Below the pieces are notes generated by a model, which saw nothing but the letters and a program-made list of their open reading frames with translations, did no database searches and was not told the DNA's origin. Of a DNA stretch of 64,000 nt, positions 34,763 through 43,986 are shown in pieces. The stretch lies in the NCBI RefSeq assembly GCF_004403065.1, contig NZ_SOHA01000042.1, positions 39,953 to 103,952 of the forward strand, written 5' to 3'. The DNA comes from Cryobacterium cryoconiti. Lineage in GTDB: Bacteria > Actinomycetota > Actinomycetes > Actinomycetales > Microbacteriaceae. Positions within the stretch are counted from its first letter, which is position 1, and the number at the start of each line of letters is the position of its first letter. A program made the position numbers and the translations under genes.

Positions 34763-37017
34763 CCGGCGGTACCCGCGAGCGGTTCCGCATCGGAGCGCTG
34801 ACGCTCATGCTGGTGCTGGTCGTCGCCTATGCCGTCGGTCTGGCCCTGAAGGGTGATGGATTCAGCCCCCTGGTCGACGGCTGGCTGGCCATGCTGTCGG
34901 TGTGGGCGCCCGTTCTGGTCGGAATCACCGCCCTCCGCCGGGCGGCGCGAGGGAACATCGTGGTGGCCCTCGCCACTTCCGCACTGGCGTCGACGGCCCT
35001 GGCGGACAGCTACTACCTCGTTCTCACGGATGCGGACGGCAATGCGCCGTTCAGTTCGCTGGCCGACATCGGCTATCTCCTGTTCTATGTGTTGCTGCTC
35101 GCTGCGCTGGGAGTGCTCGTGCACCGGCAGCTGCGAGGCTCGGCCTGGTCCGTGTTCCTCGACAGCGCGGTGGGTTCGCTGGGGGCCGCAGCCGTCCTGG
35201 CCGTCGTCCTCAGTCCTGTCTTCGATAGCGTCGCCGCGAACCCGCTGAGTCTCGGCTCCGTCATCGCGGCCGCCTATCCGTTGCTCGACCTGCTGCTGGT
35301 GGCGGCGATCGCCGGGATCGTGGCGTCGCACGGTCGAGACGGCGGTCATCGCTGGCTGTTGCTCATCGCCGGCCTGGTGGTCATCGCGGGAGCCGACACC
35401 GTCTTCGCCCTGCAGGGCGACACTTACAGGGTCGGCACCTCTCTCGACGCGAGTTGGAACGTCGGCATGGCGCTGATTGCGCTCTGGGTGGACGGTTCCG
35501 CCCGTCCCCGCCCGGTGCCGGATCGCACAGGCATGAGCCGGGCCGTGTCCGCTCTGGCGGTCCCGATGGTGGCCACGGTGGCCGGGCTCGGGGTGCTGGT
35601 CCTGGCCAGCCAGATGGCGGTGTCCAACTTCGCGGTGGCGTTGGCCGGTGCGACCATGGCGGTGGCTGTGGTGCCGCTGGTCGGCCGCCAGCGGGTGCTG
35701 AACCGGCTGGCCCGAACCGATGACCTCACCGGATTGCGCAATCGCCGCGCTTTCAACGCGGATGTCCCTGCCCGCCTTGCCGACGGCGAAGGCAGGAAGG
35801 GCGCCCTGCTCCTGCTGGACCTGGACCGGTTCAAGGAGGTCAATGACAGCCTCGGCCATGACGTGGGTGACCGGCTGCTGATTCAGGTCGCCAACCGCTT
35901 GAACCGGCAGTTGCGCTCCGGCGATCTGCTGGCCCGCCTCGGCGGGGACGAGTTCGCCATCCTGCTCACGGATGCGGCCCGGCATGATGCCGTGACGGTT
36001 GCCGTCAAACTGCGTGCAGCCCTGGCCGAGCCGTTCCTGCTCGCGGGCATCACACTGCAGACCAGCGCCAGCATCGGCATCGCCCTGTATCCCGACCAGG
36101 GTTCCGATTTCACGGCGTTGCTCCGCAAGGCCGATATGGCCATGTACAAGGCGAAGGTGAGCCGCGGCGGACACCACGTGTTCGACAGTGACGACGACAG
36201 CCACGGTGAGATTCGGTTACGCACGCTGGAGGAGCTGCGCCTCGCCCTCACCGAGGGACAGCTGGTTCTGCACTATCAGCCGAAGGTCGACCTCGGCACC
36301 GGGGTGGTCTGCGACGTCGAGGCCCTCGTTCGCTGGAACCACCCCACGCGTGGGCTGCTGTTGCCGGATCAGTTCATTTCGATCGTCGAGGAGGCCGGGC
36401 TGATGCACTCCCTGACTCAGGTGGTTTTGAACCAGGCGCTGGATCAGGCGGCCGTCTGGCAGGCGCAGGGGCATCCGCTGACCATTGCGGTGAACCTGTC
36501 GGCCTCATCCCTGGTCGACATCGAGCTGCCGGACCGAATCGGCGCCATGATCGCCGCCCGGGGGCTGGCGCCGTCCACTCTGGCACTGGAGATCACCGAA
36601 GAATTTTTGCTCAACGACCGTGACCGAGCACGGGGCATCCTGACCCGGCTGCGCGAGCAGGGCATCCGGATCTCCGTCGACGATTTTGGAACGGGCTACA
36701 GCTCGTTGGCGTATCTGCGCGACCTGCCGATCGACGAGCTCAAACTGGATCAGTCCTTCGTCTTCCCGATGGCCGAGAATGAGCGCGCCGCAACCCTGGT
36801 GTCATCGGCCATCGCCCTCGCCCACAGTCTGGGGCTGCGCATGGTGGCCGAAGGGGTGGAGACCGGCGCCGCTTACGACCAGTTGGTCGGCTACGGGTGC
36901 GACTTCGCCCAGGGATTTCACCTGTCGGAGCCCGTTTCCGCGGCCACGCTGGACAGCTGGCTCGCCGAACGGCGCCGCACGCACGCCGCCCTTGTCGTGG
37001 AGCCTGCCGAGGTGTAG
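34759..37017 (+). CDS. Membrane GGDEF-EAL cyclic-di-GMP protein, copy 2
   Basis: A 752-residue paralogue of the preceding gene with the same order: about ten membrane helices, then GGDEF, then EAL. The ATG at 34759 overlaps the previous stop by 4 bp (ATGA). GGDEF is at 395-399 and EAL at 521-523. Unlike copy 1 it keeps an I-site, RSGD at 386-389, so its cyclase should be subject to product inhibition. Long stretches of the catalytic half are nearly identical to copy 1 (for example DDFGTGYSSLAYLRDLPIDE), whereas the membrane half has diverged, as expected of an old tandem duplication. Confidence 0.93.
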   Translation: MTGGTRERFRIGALTLMLVLVVAYAVGLALKGDGFSPLVDGWLAMLSVWAPVLVGITALRRAARGNIVVALATSALASTALADSYYLVLTDADGNAPFSSLADIGYLLFYVLLLAALGVLVHRQLRGSAWSVFLDSAVGSLGAAAVLAVVLSPVFDSVAANPLSLGSVIAAAYPLLDLLLVAAIAGIVASHGRDGGHRWLLLIAGLVVIAGADTVFALQGDTYRVGTSLDASWNVGMALIALWVDGSARPRPVPDRTGMSRAVSALAVPMVATVAGLGVLVLASQMAVSNFAVALAGATMAVAVVPLVGRQRVLNRLARTDDLTGLRNRRAFNADVPARLADGEGRKGALLLLDLDRFKEVNDSLGHDVGDRLLIQVANRLNRQLRSGDLLARLGGDEFAILLTDAARHDAVTVAVKLRAALAEPFLLAGITLQTSASIGIALYPDQGSDFTALLRKADMAMYKAKVSRGGHHVFDSDDDSHGEIRLRTLEELRLALTEGQLVLHYQPKVDLGTGVVCDVEALVRWNHPTRGLLLPDQFISIVEEAGLMHSLTQVVLNQALDQAAVWQAQGHPLTIAVNLSASSLVDIELPDRIGAMIAARGLAPSTLALEITEEFLLNDRDRARGILTRLREQGIRISVDDFGTGYSSLAYLRDLPIDELKLDQSFVFPMAENERAATLVSSAIALAHSLGLRMVAEGVETGAAYDQLVGYGCDFAQGFHLSEPVSAATLDSWLAERRRTHAALVVEPAEV

Positions 37018-37082
37018 ACCGCCCTGAAAGAGCGCCCTGATCCAGCGGGTCCACCGGTTCACCGGGACGCGGATTGAGGTTC

Positions 37083-37940
37083 ATGATGACGCTTCGACCG
37101 GCCGCACCGGAACACTCTGCACTGGCGCAGTCTGCACGTCCATATTCAGCACGGCGATATTCAGCACTGCGACGGATGCTGCTGGTGCCCCTGCTGCTGA
37201 TTCCCACGCTGGCCGCGTCGGCGTGTTCACCCTGGGATCCCAATCTCGGCGGGAACGCCTCTCCCTCCGCCACGGGTACCGCCACGGCCACGGCTTCCCC
37301 CTCGCCGACGCCGACTTCCCCGGCGTCACCCTCCCCCGGCACGCCTCCACCGGACGAGACGAGCCCGCCACAGTCGGGTGACCGGGTCATCTCCTCCCGG
37401 ATCAGCCAGGACTGGGTGTGGCCCGGCCCGGATCAGCCGATCTCTGTCGTGCATGACAACCCGGTGCCGATCGCGCCACCGCCCGAGCCTCCGATTCCCT
37501 ATCTGTATTCGATCGGGGTTGGGGAGCATCCGTCGGATACCCCGCCGTACGACCAGATGAGCTTCAAATTCAAGGGCGGTTTTCCCGGTTACGAGCTGAT
37601 GTTCGTGCCCGAACTGGACTCGGACGCCAGCGGATTGCCGGTTCCCATGCCCGGGACTAGCCGCATTCTGCGGGCGGTCTTCAACGTTGCCCAGGCGCAC
37701 ACCGAGCAGGGTGAGTCGAGCGTCGTTTCGGCGCCGCCGGCCTTCATCGGCTACGACGCGATCACCCGTTACGCGCCGGCGGGCGATTTCGAGGGCTACG
37801 TCACCTACGGGATCGGTGTCGGACGTCCGATGGATACCGTGCCGCAGACGCTGGTTCGCGTCTACGAGGTGGAGAAGATCGAGCAGGGTCAACGTCTCTT
37901 CGTCGTCGCTATTCAGATCGATGCCAGCCTCTGGCGTTGA
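37083..37940 (+). CDS. Lipoprotein with AMIN-like domain
   Basis: About 285 residues. A signal sequence MLLVPLLLIPTLAASAC ends in a lipobox cysteine, so the mature protein is a membrane-anchored lipoprotein. The start is uncertain: ATG 37083, ATG 37086 or ATG 37176, the last giving a more standard signal peptide. A Ser/Pro/Thr-rich linker of ~50 residues follows. The C-terminal ~150 residues (FKFKGGFPGYELMFVPEL, then AVFNVAQAH, then GYVTYGIGVGRPMD) fit the AMIN-like beta-sandwich of actinobacterial lipoproteins, a likely wall-binding domain. It lies downstream of the c-di-GMP pair, but cotranscription is unproven. Confidence 0.7.
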   Translation: MMTLRPAAPEHSALAQSARPYSARRYSALRRMLLVPLLLIPTLAASACSPWDPNLGGNASPSATGTATATASPSPTPTSPASPSPGTPPPDETSPPQSGDRVISSRISQDWVWPGPDQPISVVHDNPVPIAPPPEPPIPYLYSIGVGEHPSDTPPYDQMSFKFKGGFPGYELMFVPELDSDASGLPVPMPGTSRILRAVFNVAQAHTEQGESSVVSAPPAFIGYDAITRYAPAGDFEGYVTYGIGVGRPMDTVPQTLVRVYEVEKIEQGQRLFVVAIQIDASLWR

Positions 37941-37983
37941 GTCCGGCAAAGACAGCAAACGTACCCTGCGACCCGGCTTCCGG

Positions 37984-39486
37984 TTACAGCGCCGCTCGTT
38001 TACTCGGCAGTGCGATCAGCGTCTGCTGCGGGTCGACTTCCACCGGTGGTCGTAGCCAGTAGTCGTTTCCGGTGCGGATGATGTTCCAGTGCTGGTTGTG
38101 CAGCAACAGATGATGCGGATGGCAGAGCAGCACCCCGTCGGCAAGGTCGGTGTACCCGTTGTCGGCAAGCCATTCGTTGATGTGATGGGCTTCAGACCAG
38201 GCGGGTGATCTATCGCAGTCCACCCACCGGCAGCCTCCGTCCCGCACTCCCATCGCCGCCCGTTGCGCTTCGGTGAAGAGTCGTTCGTCACGGCCGACGT
38301 TGATGATCTGCCCGGTGTCGTCAACCTGGATGCCGCGGGTTCCGGTGTCGCAGAGCAGCCGGTCGATGGTCTCCTGCGATATCGGCACGGGGTTGCCTTC
38401 GATCTGCCCGTGGGCGGCGGCTTCGCGGGTTTCGGTGGCTGCGGCGGGAACCGGGCCACCCTGGGCGGCCTGGCCGGGGGCCGGCTGGCCGGCATGACCG
38501 GCCGGCTGGCCCTCCTTCACGGCCTTCTCGGTCACGATCACCCGCACCGCGGGGCGGCGGCCGCCGAAGACGCGGCCCTGGTCGGCTTCGCCGGCGATCT
38601 TCAGCAACTGCACGAGGGCGTCGGCGGCGATCTGCTCCGTGCTGCGGGGGTCGTCCTGCATCCGTTTGGCCCAGGCGGCCTTGTCTTTGTCGACGAAGCG
38701 CACGCCGCCGCGGCGGGGGCTGGTCACGGAGTCGAAAGTCGAGAGCACGAACTCGCCGTCTTCGGGGGCGAAGAGCCCGTGCAGGCGCACCTTGCCGTTT
38801 CCCAGCCGGTAGACCCGCAGGAACCGGTCGTCGTGGGCCTGCTTCTCCCGGGCGGCAATACCCGCCTCGTCGAGCTGGTCGCGCAAACGCCGGGCGAGCT
38901 TGAAAACCTGGTCGACATTCAGCGACGCCGCCTCGACAAGGAGCGCCTCGAGGGCGGTGCCGAGCTTGTCGGCGGTGACCGCGGCGTCGATCTGGCCGAG
39001 GCCGGAACGGATCGACTCGGCCGCATCGACCGAGAGGGTGCCGTCGGTGACAGCTCGGGCGATCGGTGCCTGCCACGGCACCTTCGCCACGAACTCCGCG
39101 ACCGCGGCGGGATCCGCGTCGGGCGACTCCACGGCAGCCTCGACCAGTTTCTCCGCCGCCTCGGCATCGGCCATCATCGTGCCGACCGCAACGAGCTTGA
39201 ACGCGTCGTTCTTCGTCGACCCGGTCACCGTCTGGATCAGCGCCTCGGGCGAGAGGAACCCCTGCTGGGCGGCCAGGCCGGAGTGGCCGAGCTCGGGCCG
39301 GGAGCGGCGGGCGATGGTCGCCGCCATCCAGGCGGAGCGGGTGTCGAGCAGGCGGCGCGCGGCCGCGATCTGCTTCTGACCGGCCAGCACCTCGGCGTCG
39401 GCGAGAGCCTCGTAGTCGGCGCAGGAGGAGCCCAGGCGAGCGACGGCATCCGTTGCCTGCCTGAGGTCGTCTGCGGTGGTGGTCAT
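37984..39486 (-). CDS. DUF222 and HNH endonuclease signature protein
   Basis: A 500-residue protein of the large actinobacterial DUF222-HNH group. Residues ~20-330 are the helical DUF222 region (AAARRLLDTRSAWMAATIARR; KLARRLRDQLDEAG). An Ala/Gln/Gly-rich insert lies near 335-360. The C-terminal HNH nuclease has CRWVDCDRSPAWSEAHHINE and LCHPHHLLLHNQHWNI, with the paired HH and the metal-binding cysteines in place. Such genes occur in many copies per genome and some are linked to mobile DNA or REP-like repeats. An array of dispersed repeats lies immediately upstream. Confidence 0.9.
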   Translation of the reverse strand: MTTTADDLRQATDAVARLGSSCADYEALADAEVLAGQKQIAAARRLLDTRSAWMAATIARRSRPELGHSGLAAQQGFLSPEALIQTVTGSTKNDAFKLVAVGTMMADAEAAEKLVEAAVESPDADPAAVAEFVAKVPWQAPIARAVTDGTLSVDAAESIRSGLGQIDAAVTADKLGTALEALLVEAASLNVDQVFKLARRLRDQLDEAGIAAREKQAHDDRFLRVYRLGNGKVRLHGLFAPEDGEFVLSTFDSVTSPRRGGVRFVDKDKAAWAKRMQDDPRSTEQIAADALVQLLKIAGEADQGRVFGGRRPAVRVIVTEKAVKEGQPAGHAGQPAPGQAAQGGPVPAAATETREAAAHGQIEGNPVPISQETIDRLLCDTGTRGIQVDDTGQIINVGRDERLFTEAQRAAMGVRDGGCRWVDCDRSPAWSEAHHINEWLADNGYTDLADGVLLCHPHHLLLHNQHWNIIRTGNDYWLRPPVEVDPQQTLIALPSKRAAL

Positions 39487-39877
39487 GCGTCGAGAATACC
39501 AGAGTTAGTACGCGTAGTCGAGAGTCTGTCACCTATTAGTCGAAGCTTTTTCGAAGTCGTATTCTAAACGGTCACGGGTTGGCTCGACGGGTCTCGACAG
39601 GCTCGACCACCGGGGGGTCTCGACAGGGTTGGCTCGCCGGGTCTCGACAGGCTCGACCACCGGGGGTCTCGACAGGGTTGGCTCGACGGGTCTCGACAGG
39701 CTCGACCACCGGGAGTCTCGACAGGCTCGACCACCGGGGGTCTCGACAGGGTCGGCTCGCCGGGTCTCGACAGGCTCGACCACCGGGGCGCCGACGAGCC
39801 GTTCCCCAGCGGTTCTACACTGGAAGGTGCCGCGGGCCAGACTGACCCGGTATTTCGCGGAAAGAGGAACCCACCCG
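39487..39877. other. Intergenic region largely filled by a repeat array
   Basis: This 391-bp gap between divergent genes holds the tandem repeat array at 39577-39790 (separate entry). On its left is about 90 bp of unusually AT-rich sequence (for example TTTTTCGAAGTCGTATTC), which probably carries the promoter of the DUF222 gene. On its right is the leader of the ATPase gene. The array is open in several frames, which creates long false reading frames. Confidence 0.6.
39577..39790. repeat. Tandem array of TCTCGACAGGCTCGACCACC units
   Basis: Five copies of the 20-mer, each followed by GGG, start near 39592, 39642, 39691, 39716 and 39765. They are interleaved with shorter GGGTCTCGACAGGGTTGGCTCG units, giving a ~50-bp higher-order period. 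The same core recurs at 60543-60662. The copies are near identical, so recent slippage or recombination is likely. There are no unique spacers, so this is not a CRISPR. Confidence 0.9.
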
Positions 39878-42709
39878 ATGGACGCACCTGCTCAATCGGA
39901 ACAACTGGACCGGATCGACCCCCTCGACCTCGACCCTTCACTGGCCGATGCCACCGAGATCGCCCGCCGGCTCGAGGCCGATGCCCACCTGGGCCTGACC
40001 GCGGCCGAAGCCGCCCGCCGCCTCGCCGCCGAGGGGCCGAACGAACTCCGTGCCGTGCGCCCGGTTCCGGTCTGGCGCAGAATCCTGGCCCAGTTCAACG
40101 ACCCTCTGATCTACCTGCTGCTGGTCGCCACCGCGGTGTCGCTCGGCGCCTGGCTGATCGAAGGCTCCCAGGGCCTGCCCGTCGATGCCCTGGTGATCGC
40201 CGCCATCGTGGTGCTCAACGCCGTGCTCGGCCTGGTGCAGGAGGCGCGCGCGGACAACGCGGTGGCCGCCCTGTCCACCATGACCGCGGCATCCTCGACC
40301 GTCATGCGCGACGGCCTGCTCACCACCCTGCCGAGCACCCAGCTGGTGCGCGGCGACCTGCTGGTGCTGGGCGAGGGAGACAGCGTCGGGGCGGATGCCC
40401 GGCTCACCGAGGCGAACTCGCTGCGCATCGCCGAGGCCTCCCTGACGGGCGAAAGTTCGGCTGTCACCAAACACCCACGCACACTCCCTGCCCCCGCCGC
40501 CCTCGGCGACCGCCTGAACATGGTCTTCAAGGGCACGGCCGTCAGCCAGGGTGTCGGCCGCGGCATCGTCACCGGGACCGGCATGAACACCGAGGTGGGC
40601 GCCATCGCCTCCATGCTCGAGCGCACCGAGACGCACCCGACGCCGCTGCAAGTCGAGATCGGCCACATCGGAAAGCTGCTCAGCGTCGTGGTGATCGTGA
40701 TCGCCATCGTCGTGATGCTGACCATCGTGCTGGTGCAGGGGGTGTCCACCCCGGCCGACTTCGTCACCGTGTTCCTGCTCGGGGTGTCCCTTGCCGTCGC
40801 TGCCGTTCCCGAGGGTCTGCCGGCGATCCTGTCGGTCATCCTCTCCATCGGCGTGCAACGGATGGCGCGGCAGAACGCCGTGGTCAAGAACCTGAAATCC
40901 GTGGAGACCCTGGGCTCCGCTTCCGTGATCTGCTGCGATAAGACCGGCACGCTGACCCGCAATGAGATGACGATCCAGCAGCTGCTGACGGCCTCCGGCC
41001 GGGTCGACGTGACCGGGGTGGGCTACCGCCCGGAAGGCGACGTGCGTCAGGGTGACGCGCCGCTCACCGACCTGTGTCTCCGGTACGAGGCCCAGCTGGT
41101 GCTGGGCGCGGGATCCCTCGCCGGCAACGCCCAGCTCACCGAGAAGAACGGCGAGTGGGAGATTCAGGGTGACCCCACCGAGGCGGCGTTCCTGGTGGCG
41201 GCGGCCAAGCTCGAGGGAACCACAGGCCACATGGCCCGGTTCGACCGTCTGGACGAGATGCCCTTCACCTCGGAGCGCAAGATGATGTCCACCCTGCACC
41301 AGGAGACCAGCGACGGGAGCCTGCGCATCTTCAGCAAGGGCGCACCCGACATTCTCCTTGAGCGGTGCACCTTTCTTCAGGTCGGCGAGAGCGTCGTACC
41401 CCTGACCGACGAGCGGCGACAACGGATGCTCGCCGACATCCAGGCGCTCTCCGCCCAGGCCTTCCGCACGCTGGGTGTGGCCTACAGCCGCGCCGACGAG
41501 AACACGGCCCCGCTCGACGAGGCCGACGAGCAGGGCCTCATCTACGCCGGGGTCGTGGGCATCATCGATCCACCCCGCACCGAGGTGACCCCTGCCATCA
41601 AGGAAGCCCACCGGGCGGGTGTGCGGGTGGTCATGATCACGGGCGACCATCCGACGACCGCCGCACGGATCGCGAGCGACCTGGGGATCGTCGAACCCGG
41701 TGCGCCGGCGCTGGCGGGAGCGGATCTCGACCTCCTCGACGAGCCGGGGCTGCGGGAAGCGGTGCGCGGGACATCCGTCTTCGCCCGCGTCTCCCCCCAC
41801 CACAAGCTGCGCATCGTCGACGCCCTGCAGGCCAACGGCGACATCGTCGCGATGACCGGAGACGGCGTCAACGACGCCCCGGCGCTGAAATCCGCTGACA
41901 TCGGCGTGGCCATGGGCGTGACCGGCACCGAGGTGACCAAGGAGGCAGCGAAGATCATCCTGGTCGACGACAACTTCGCCACCATCGTGGCCGCCGTGCG
42001 GGGCGGCCGGGTCATCCTCGACAACATCAAGAAGTTCCTGCGCTACCTGCTCTCCTCGAACATGGGCGAGGTGCTCACGGTGTTCCTCGGGGTGCTCCTG
42101 GCGGGGGTGCTCGGCCTGGCCGGTGCCAGCAGCGAGACCGTCGTGCTGCCGCTGCTGGTCACCCAGATCCTCTGGATCAACCTCATCACCGACTCCGGCC
42201 CGGCCCTGGCGATGGGCGTCGACCCGGAGATCGACGACGTGATGGCGCGCCCGCCCCGGCCCATCAATGAGCGGATGATCGACCTGCGCATGTGGATGGG
42301 CATCATGTCGACCGGCCTGGTGATGGCCGTGGTGACCCTCGCCACCATCGACCTGTTCCTGCCCGGCGGGCTGCTCCCGGTGCTGGATCCCGGCAGTGAC
42401 GATCTCACCGTGGCTCGCACCGCCGGCTTCACCACGCTGGTCTTCGCCCAGCTGTTCAACACGCTCAACTCGCGTTCCGAACTGACCACCGCGTTCCACC
42501 GCCTGTTCGTGAACCGGTGGCTGTGGGGGGCGCTCCTGCTCGGGGTCCTGCTGCAGGTGGCCGTGGTCGAACTCCCCTTCCTGCAGGCCGCGTTCGGAAC
42601 GGCCTCGATGGACACCGTGCACTGGGCCGTCTGCGTGGGGATGGCATCCATCGTGTTGTGGGCCGAAGAACTGCGCAAGTGGATCCTGCGGGCACGCACC
42701 CGATCCTGA
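39878..42709 (+). CDS. P2-type cation-transporting ATPase (Ca2+-like)
   Basis: A 943-residue P-type ATPase. The start is ATG 39878 behind AAGAGGAA; the open frame upstream is the repeat array. Key motifs: EASLTGESSAVTKHP (actuator), VPEGLPAILSVILSIGVQRM (P2-type helix 4), SVICCDKTGTLTRNEM with the phosphorylated Asp, ITGDHPTTAARIA and GDGVNDAPALKSADIGVAMG. The N-terminal autoinhibitor-like region is short. The IPEGL-type helix and the helix 6 residues (ILWINLITDSGPALAMGVDP) fit Ca2+ or Mn2+ export, but the ion is inferred. The gene ends inside a GATCCT hexamer repeat. Confidence 0.92.
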   Translation: MDAPAQSEQLDRIDPLDLDPSLADATEIARRLEADAHLGLTAAEAARRLAAEGPNELRAVRPVPVWRRILAQFNDPLIYLLLVATAVSLGAWLIEGSQGLPVDALVIAAIVVLNAVLGLVQEARADNAVAALSTMTAASSTVMRDGLLTTLPSTQLVRGDLLVLGEGDSVGADARLTEANSLRIAEASLTGESSAVTKHPRTLPAPAALGDRLNMVFKGTAVSQGVGRGIVTGTGMNTEVGAIASMLERTETHPTPLQVEIGHIGKLLSVVVIVIAIVVMLTIVLVQGVSTPADFVTVFLLGVSLAVAAVPEGLPAILSVILSIGVQRMARQNAVVKNLKSVETLGSASVICCDKTGTLTRNEMTIQQLLTASGRVDVTGVGYRPEGDVRQGDAPLTDLCLRYEAQLVLGAGSLAGNAQLTEKNGEWEIQGDPTEAAFLVAAAKLEGTTGHMARFDRLDEMPFTSERKMMSTLHQETSDGSLRIFSKGAPDILLERCTFLQVGESVVPLTDERRQRMLADIQALSAQAFRTLGVAYSRADENTAPLDEADEQGLIYAGVVGIIDPPRTEVTPAIKEAHRAGVRVVMITGDHPTTAARIASDLGIVEPGAPALAGADLDLLDEPGLREAVRGTSVFARVSPHHKLRIVDALQANGDIVAMTGDGVNDAPALKSADIGVAMGVTGTEVTKEAAKIILVDDNFATIVAAVRGGRVILDNIKKFLRYLLSSNMGEVLTVFLGVLLAGVLGLAGASSETVVLPLLVTQILWINLITDSGPALAMGVDPEIDDVMARPPRPINERMIDLRMWMGIMSTGLVMAVVTLATIDLFLPGGLLPVLDPGSDDLTVARTAGFTTLVFAQLFNTLNSRSELTTAFHRLFVNRWLWGALLLGVLLQVAVVELPFLQAAFGTASMDTVHWAVCVGMASIVLWAEELRKWILRARTRS

Positions 42710-42725
42710 TCCTGATCCTGATCCC
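42702..42725. repeat. GATCCT hexamer repeat across the ATPase stop codon
   Basis: GATCCT is repeated three times and followed by GATCCC. The TGA stop of the ATPase lies inside the first copy junction. A change in copy number would not alter the protein, because the stop is reached in the first unit. Confidence 0.85.
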
Positions 42726-42760
42726 GCATCTATTTGCGCAAAGCGCAATACCATCGGGCC

Positions 42761-43261
42761 ATGAGCGTGCCCGATCCGTCATCGTCCCCGGCCGAGGAGC
42801 CGATAGGCGGTCTGCGGCGGGGTGAAACGGATGCTCAGCGCCTCGACCGCAACTGGCTGTCGCTGCTGCAGGAGCTCAGGGTCACCCAGACGGGTACGCA
42901 GATCGTCGGTGGTTTCCTGCTCGCCCTGGCCTTCCAGCCGCGCTTCACCGAACTCGACGGCTACCAGCTCACGGTGTACCTCATCCTCGTGGCCACGGCC
43001 GCCGTGACCACGGTGCTGGCGCTCGGCCCGGTCAGCCTGCACCGGGTGCTGTTCGGGAAGCACGCGATGAAGCAGATCGTGCGGGTCGCCGATGTGCTGG
43101 TGCGGGCCACGCTGGTCGGAGTCGCTGTGATCCTGTCCGGCACCGCACTGCTGGTCTTCGACGTGGTACTGGGCCGGGCGGCCGGTCAGACGGCCGGGGC
43201 CGCAGTGCTGCTGATCATCGTTGTTGTCTGGCTGATCCTGCCGCGGCTGGCGAAGCGCTGA
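42761..43261 (+). CDS. DUF6328 family membrane protein
   Basis: A 166-residue protein from ATG 42761 (MSVPDPSSSPAEE). A soluble N-terminus (RLDRNWLSLLQELRVTQTGTQ) is followed by four hydrophobic helices: IVGGFLLALAFQPRF, LTVYLILVATAAVTTVLALG, LVGVAVILSGTALLVFDVVL and AVLLIIVVVWLILPRL. The ELRVTQTG segment and four-helix plan match DUF6328, of unknown function. It may be cotranscribed with the upstream ATPase (51 bp away). Confidence 0.75.
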   Translation: MSVPDPSSSPAEEPIGGLRRGETDAQRLDRNWLSLLQELRVTQTGTQIVGGFLLALAFQPRFTELDGYQLTVYLILVATAAVTTVLALGPVSLHRVLFGKHAMKQIVRVADVLVRATLVGVAVILSGTALLVFDVVLGRAAGQTAGAAVLLIIVVVWLILPRLAKR

Positions 43262-43315
43262 TCTGAAGCACTGATCTGAAGCACTGACACGCTGCCACGC
43301 TGACACGCTGCCGCG
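43258..43315. repeat. Two back-to-back tandem duplications filling a convergent junction
   Basis: CTGATCTGAAGCA is repeated exactly twice (43258-43283), then CTGACACGCTGCCACG/CTGACACGCTGCCGCG (43284-43315) twice with one mismatch. The first duplication starts in the DUF6328 stop region and the second ends exactly at the stop of the thermonuclease gene, so the whole junction is duplicated sequence. Confidence 0.85.
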
Positions 43316-43963
43316 TCAGCAGACGCCCCACTGGCCCGCGCCCGCGCTCATCGCGGCCTCCTCGGCCGCCCTCAGCAGCGGGAAGTAGGTGTCGTTCGGC
43401 GCGATCGTGAGCGACTCGGCCGCACCACCGGAAACCAGCTCGTAGTTGACGAATCGCCCGTCCTCGGTCCAGAGATAGAACAGGCTGCGCCCGTACTGGT
43501 CGGTCGGATCCTGATCGGCGGTGACCCAGGTCTGGCTGCCCTCCGGCAGCAGGGCCCGCAGCGCCTCCGTGGCCTGGTCGCCGAAGCATTCTGCGTTGTC
43601 CCCTACCTCCGGTGTGTCGATTCCGAGCAGTCGCACCTTGACGTCATCCGTCGTGGCCACCAGGGCGTTCGGCTGGTCTGCGCGCAGAAAGAGTGTGTCA
43701 CCGTCGTGCACGTACTCCACCGTCATCGGCACGGCGTCGCCGGGCCGCGCGGGAATCTCGCCGACCGCCGCCGGAGAGACAGGGTCTGCGGCGGTCACCG
43801 CCGGCGCGGCGCTCACACCGGAGCTCTCGGTCTCGCTCAGCGAACCCAGCGCGCCCTGGAAAGCGGTCGCCAGAGAGCCGGACTGCTGCGCCCAGGCGAA
43901 TCCGACTGCTCCCAGAACGAGAACGCCGACCAGCACGACCGAACGACCCTGTTGTCTACCCAT
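43316..43963 (-). CDS. Thermonuclease (staphylococcal-nuclease-like) family protein
   Basis: A 215-residue exported nuclease. An N-terminal hydrophobic segment (VVLVGVLVLGAVGFAWA) acts as signal or anchor, and a ~50-residue Ala/Ser/Pro linker follows. The SNase domain starts at VEYVHDGDTLFLRA, with catalytic Arg and Asp in VKVRLLGIDTPEV, Glu in NAECFGDQATEALR and the second Arg in DQYGRSLFYLW. All three catalytic positions are present. It likely degrades nucleic acid outside the membrane. Confidence 0.9.
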   Translation of the reverse strand: MGRQQGRSVVLVGVLVLGAVGFAWAQQSGSLATAFQGALGSLSETESSGVSAAPAVTAADPVSPAAVGEIPARPGDAVPMTVEYVHDGDTLFLRADQPNALVATTDDVKVRLLGIDTPEVGDNAECFGDQATEALRALLPEGSQTWVTADQDPTDQYGRSLFYLWTEDGRFVNYELVSGGAAESLTIAPNDTYFPLLRAAEEAAMSAGAGQWGVC

Positions 43964-43986
43964 TCTCCGAGACTAGGGCAGTACGC

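Noticed and set aside
39577..39790. Repeat array considered as a CRISPR
   Set aside because: The units are directly adjacent or overlapping variants of one sequence with no unique spacers, and no cas genes are in the window.
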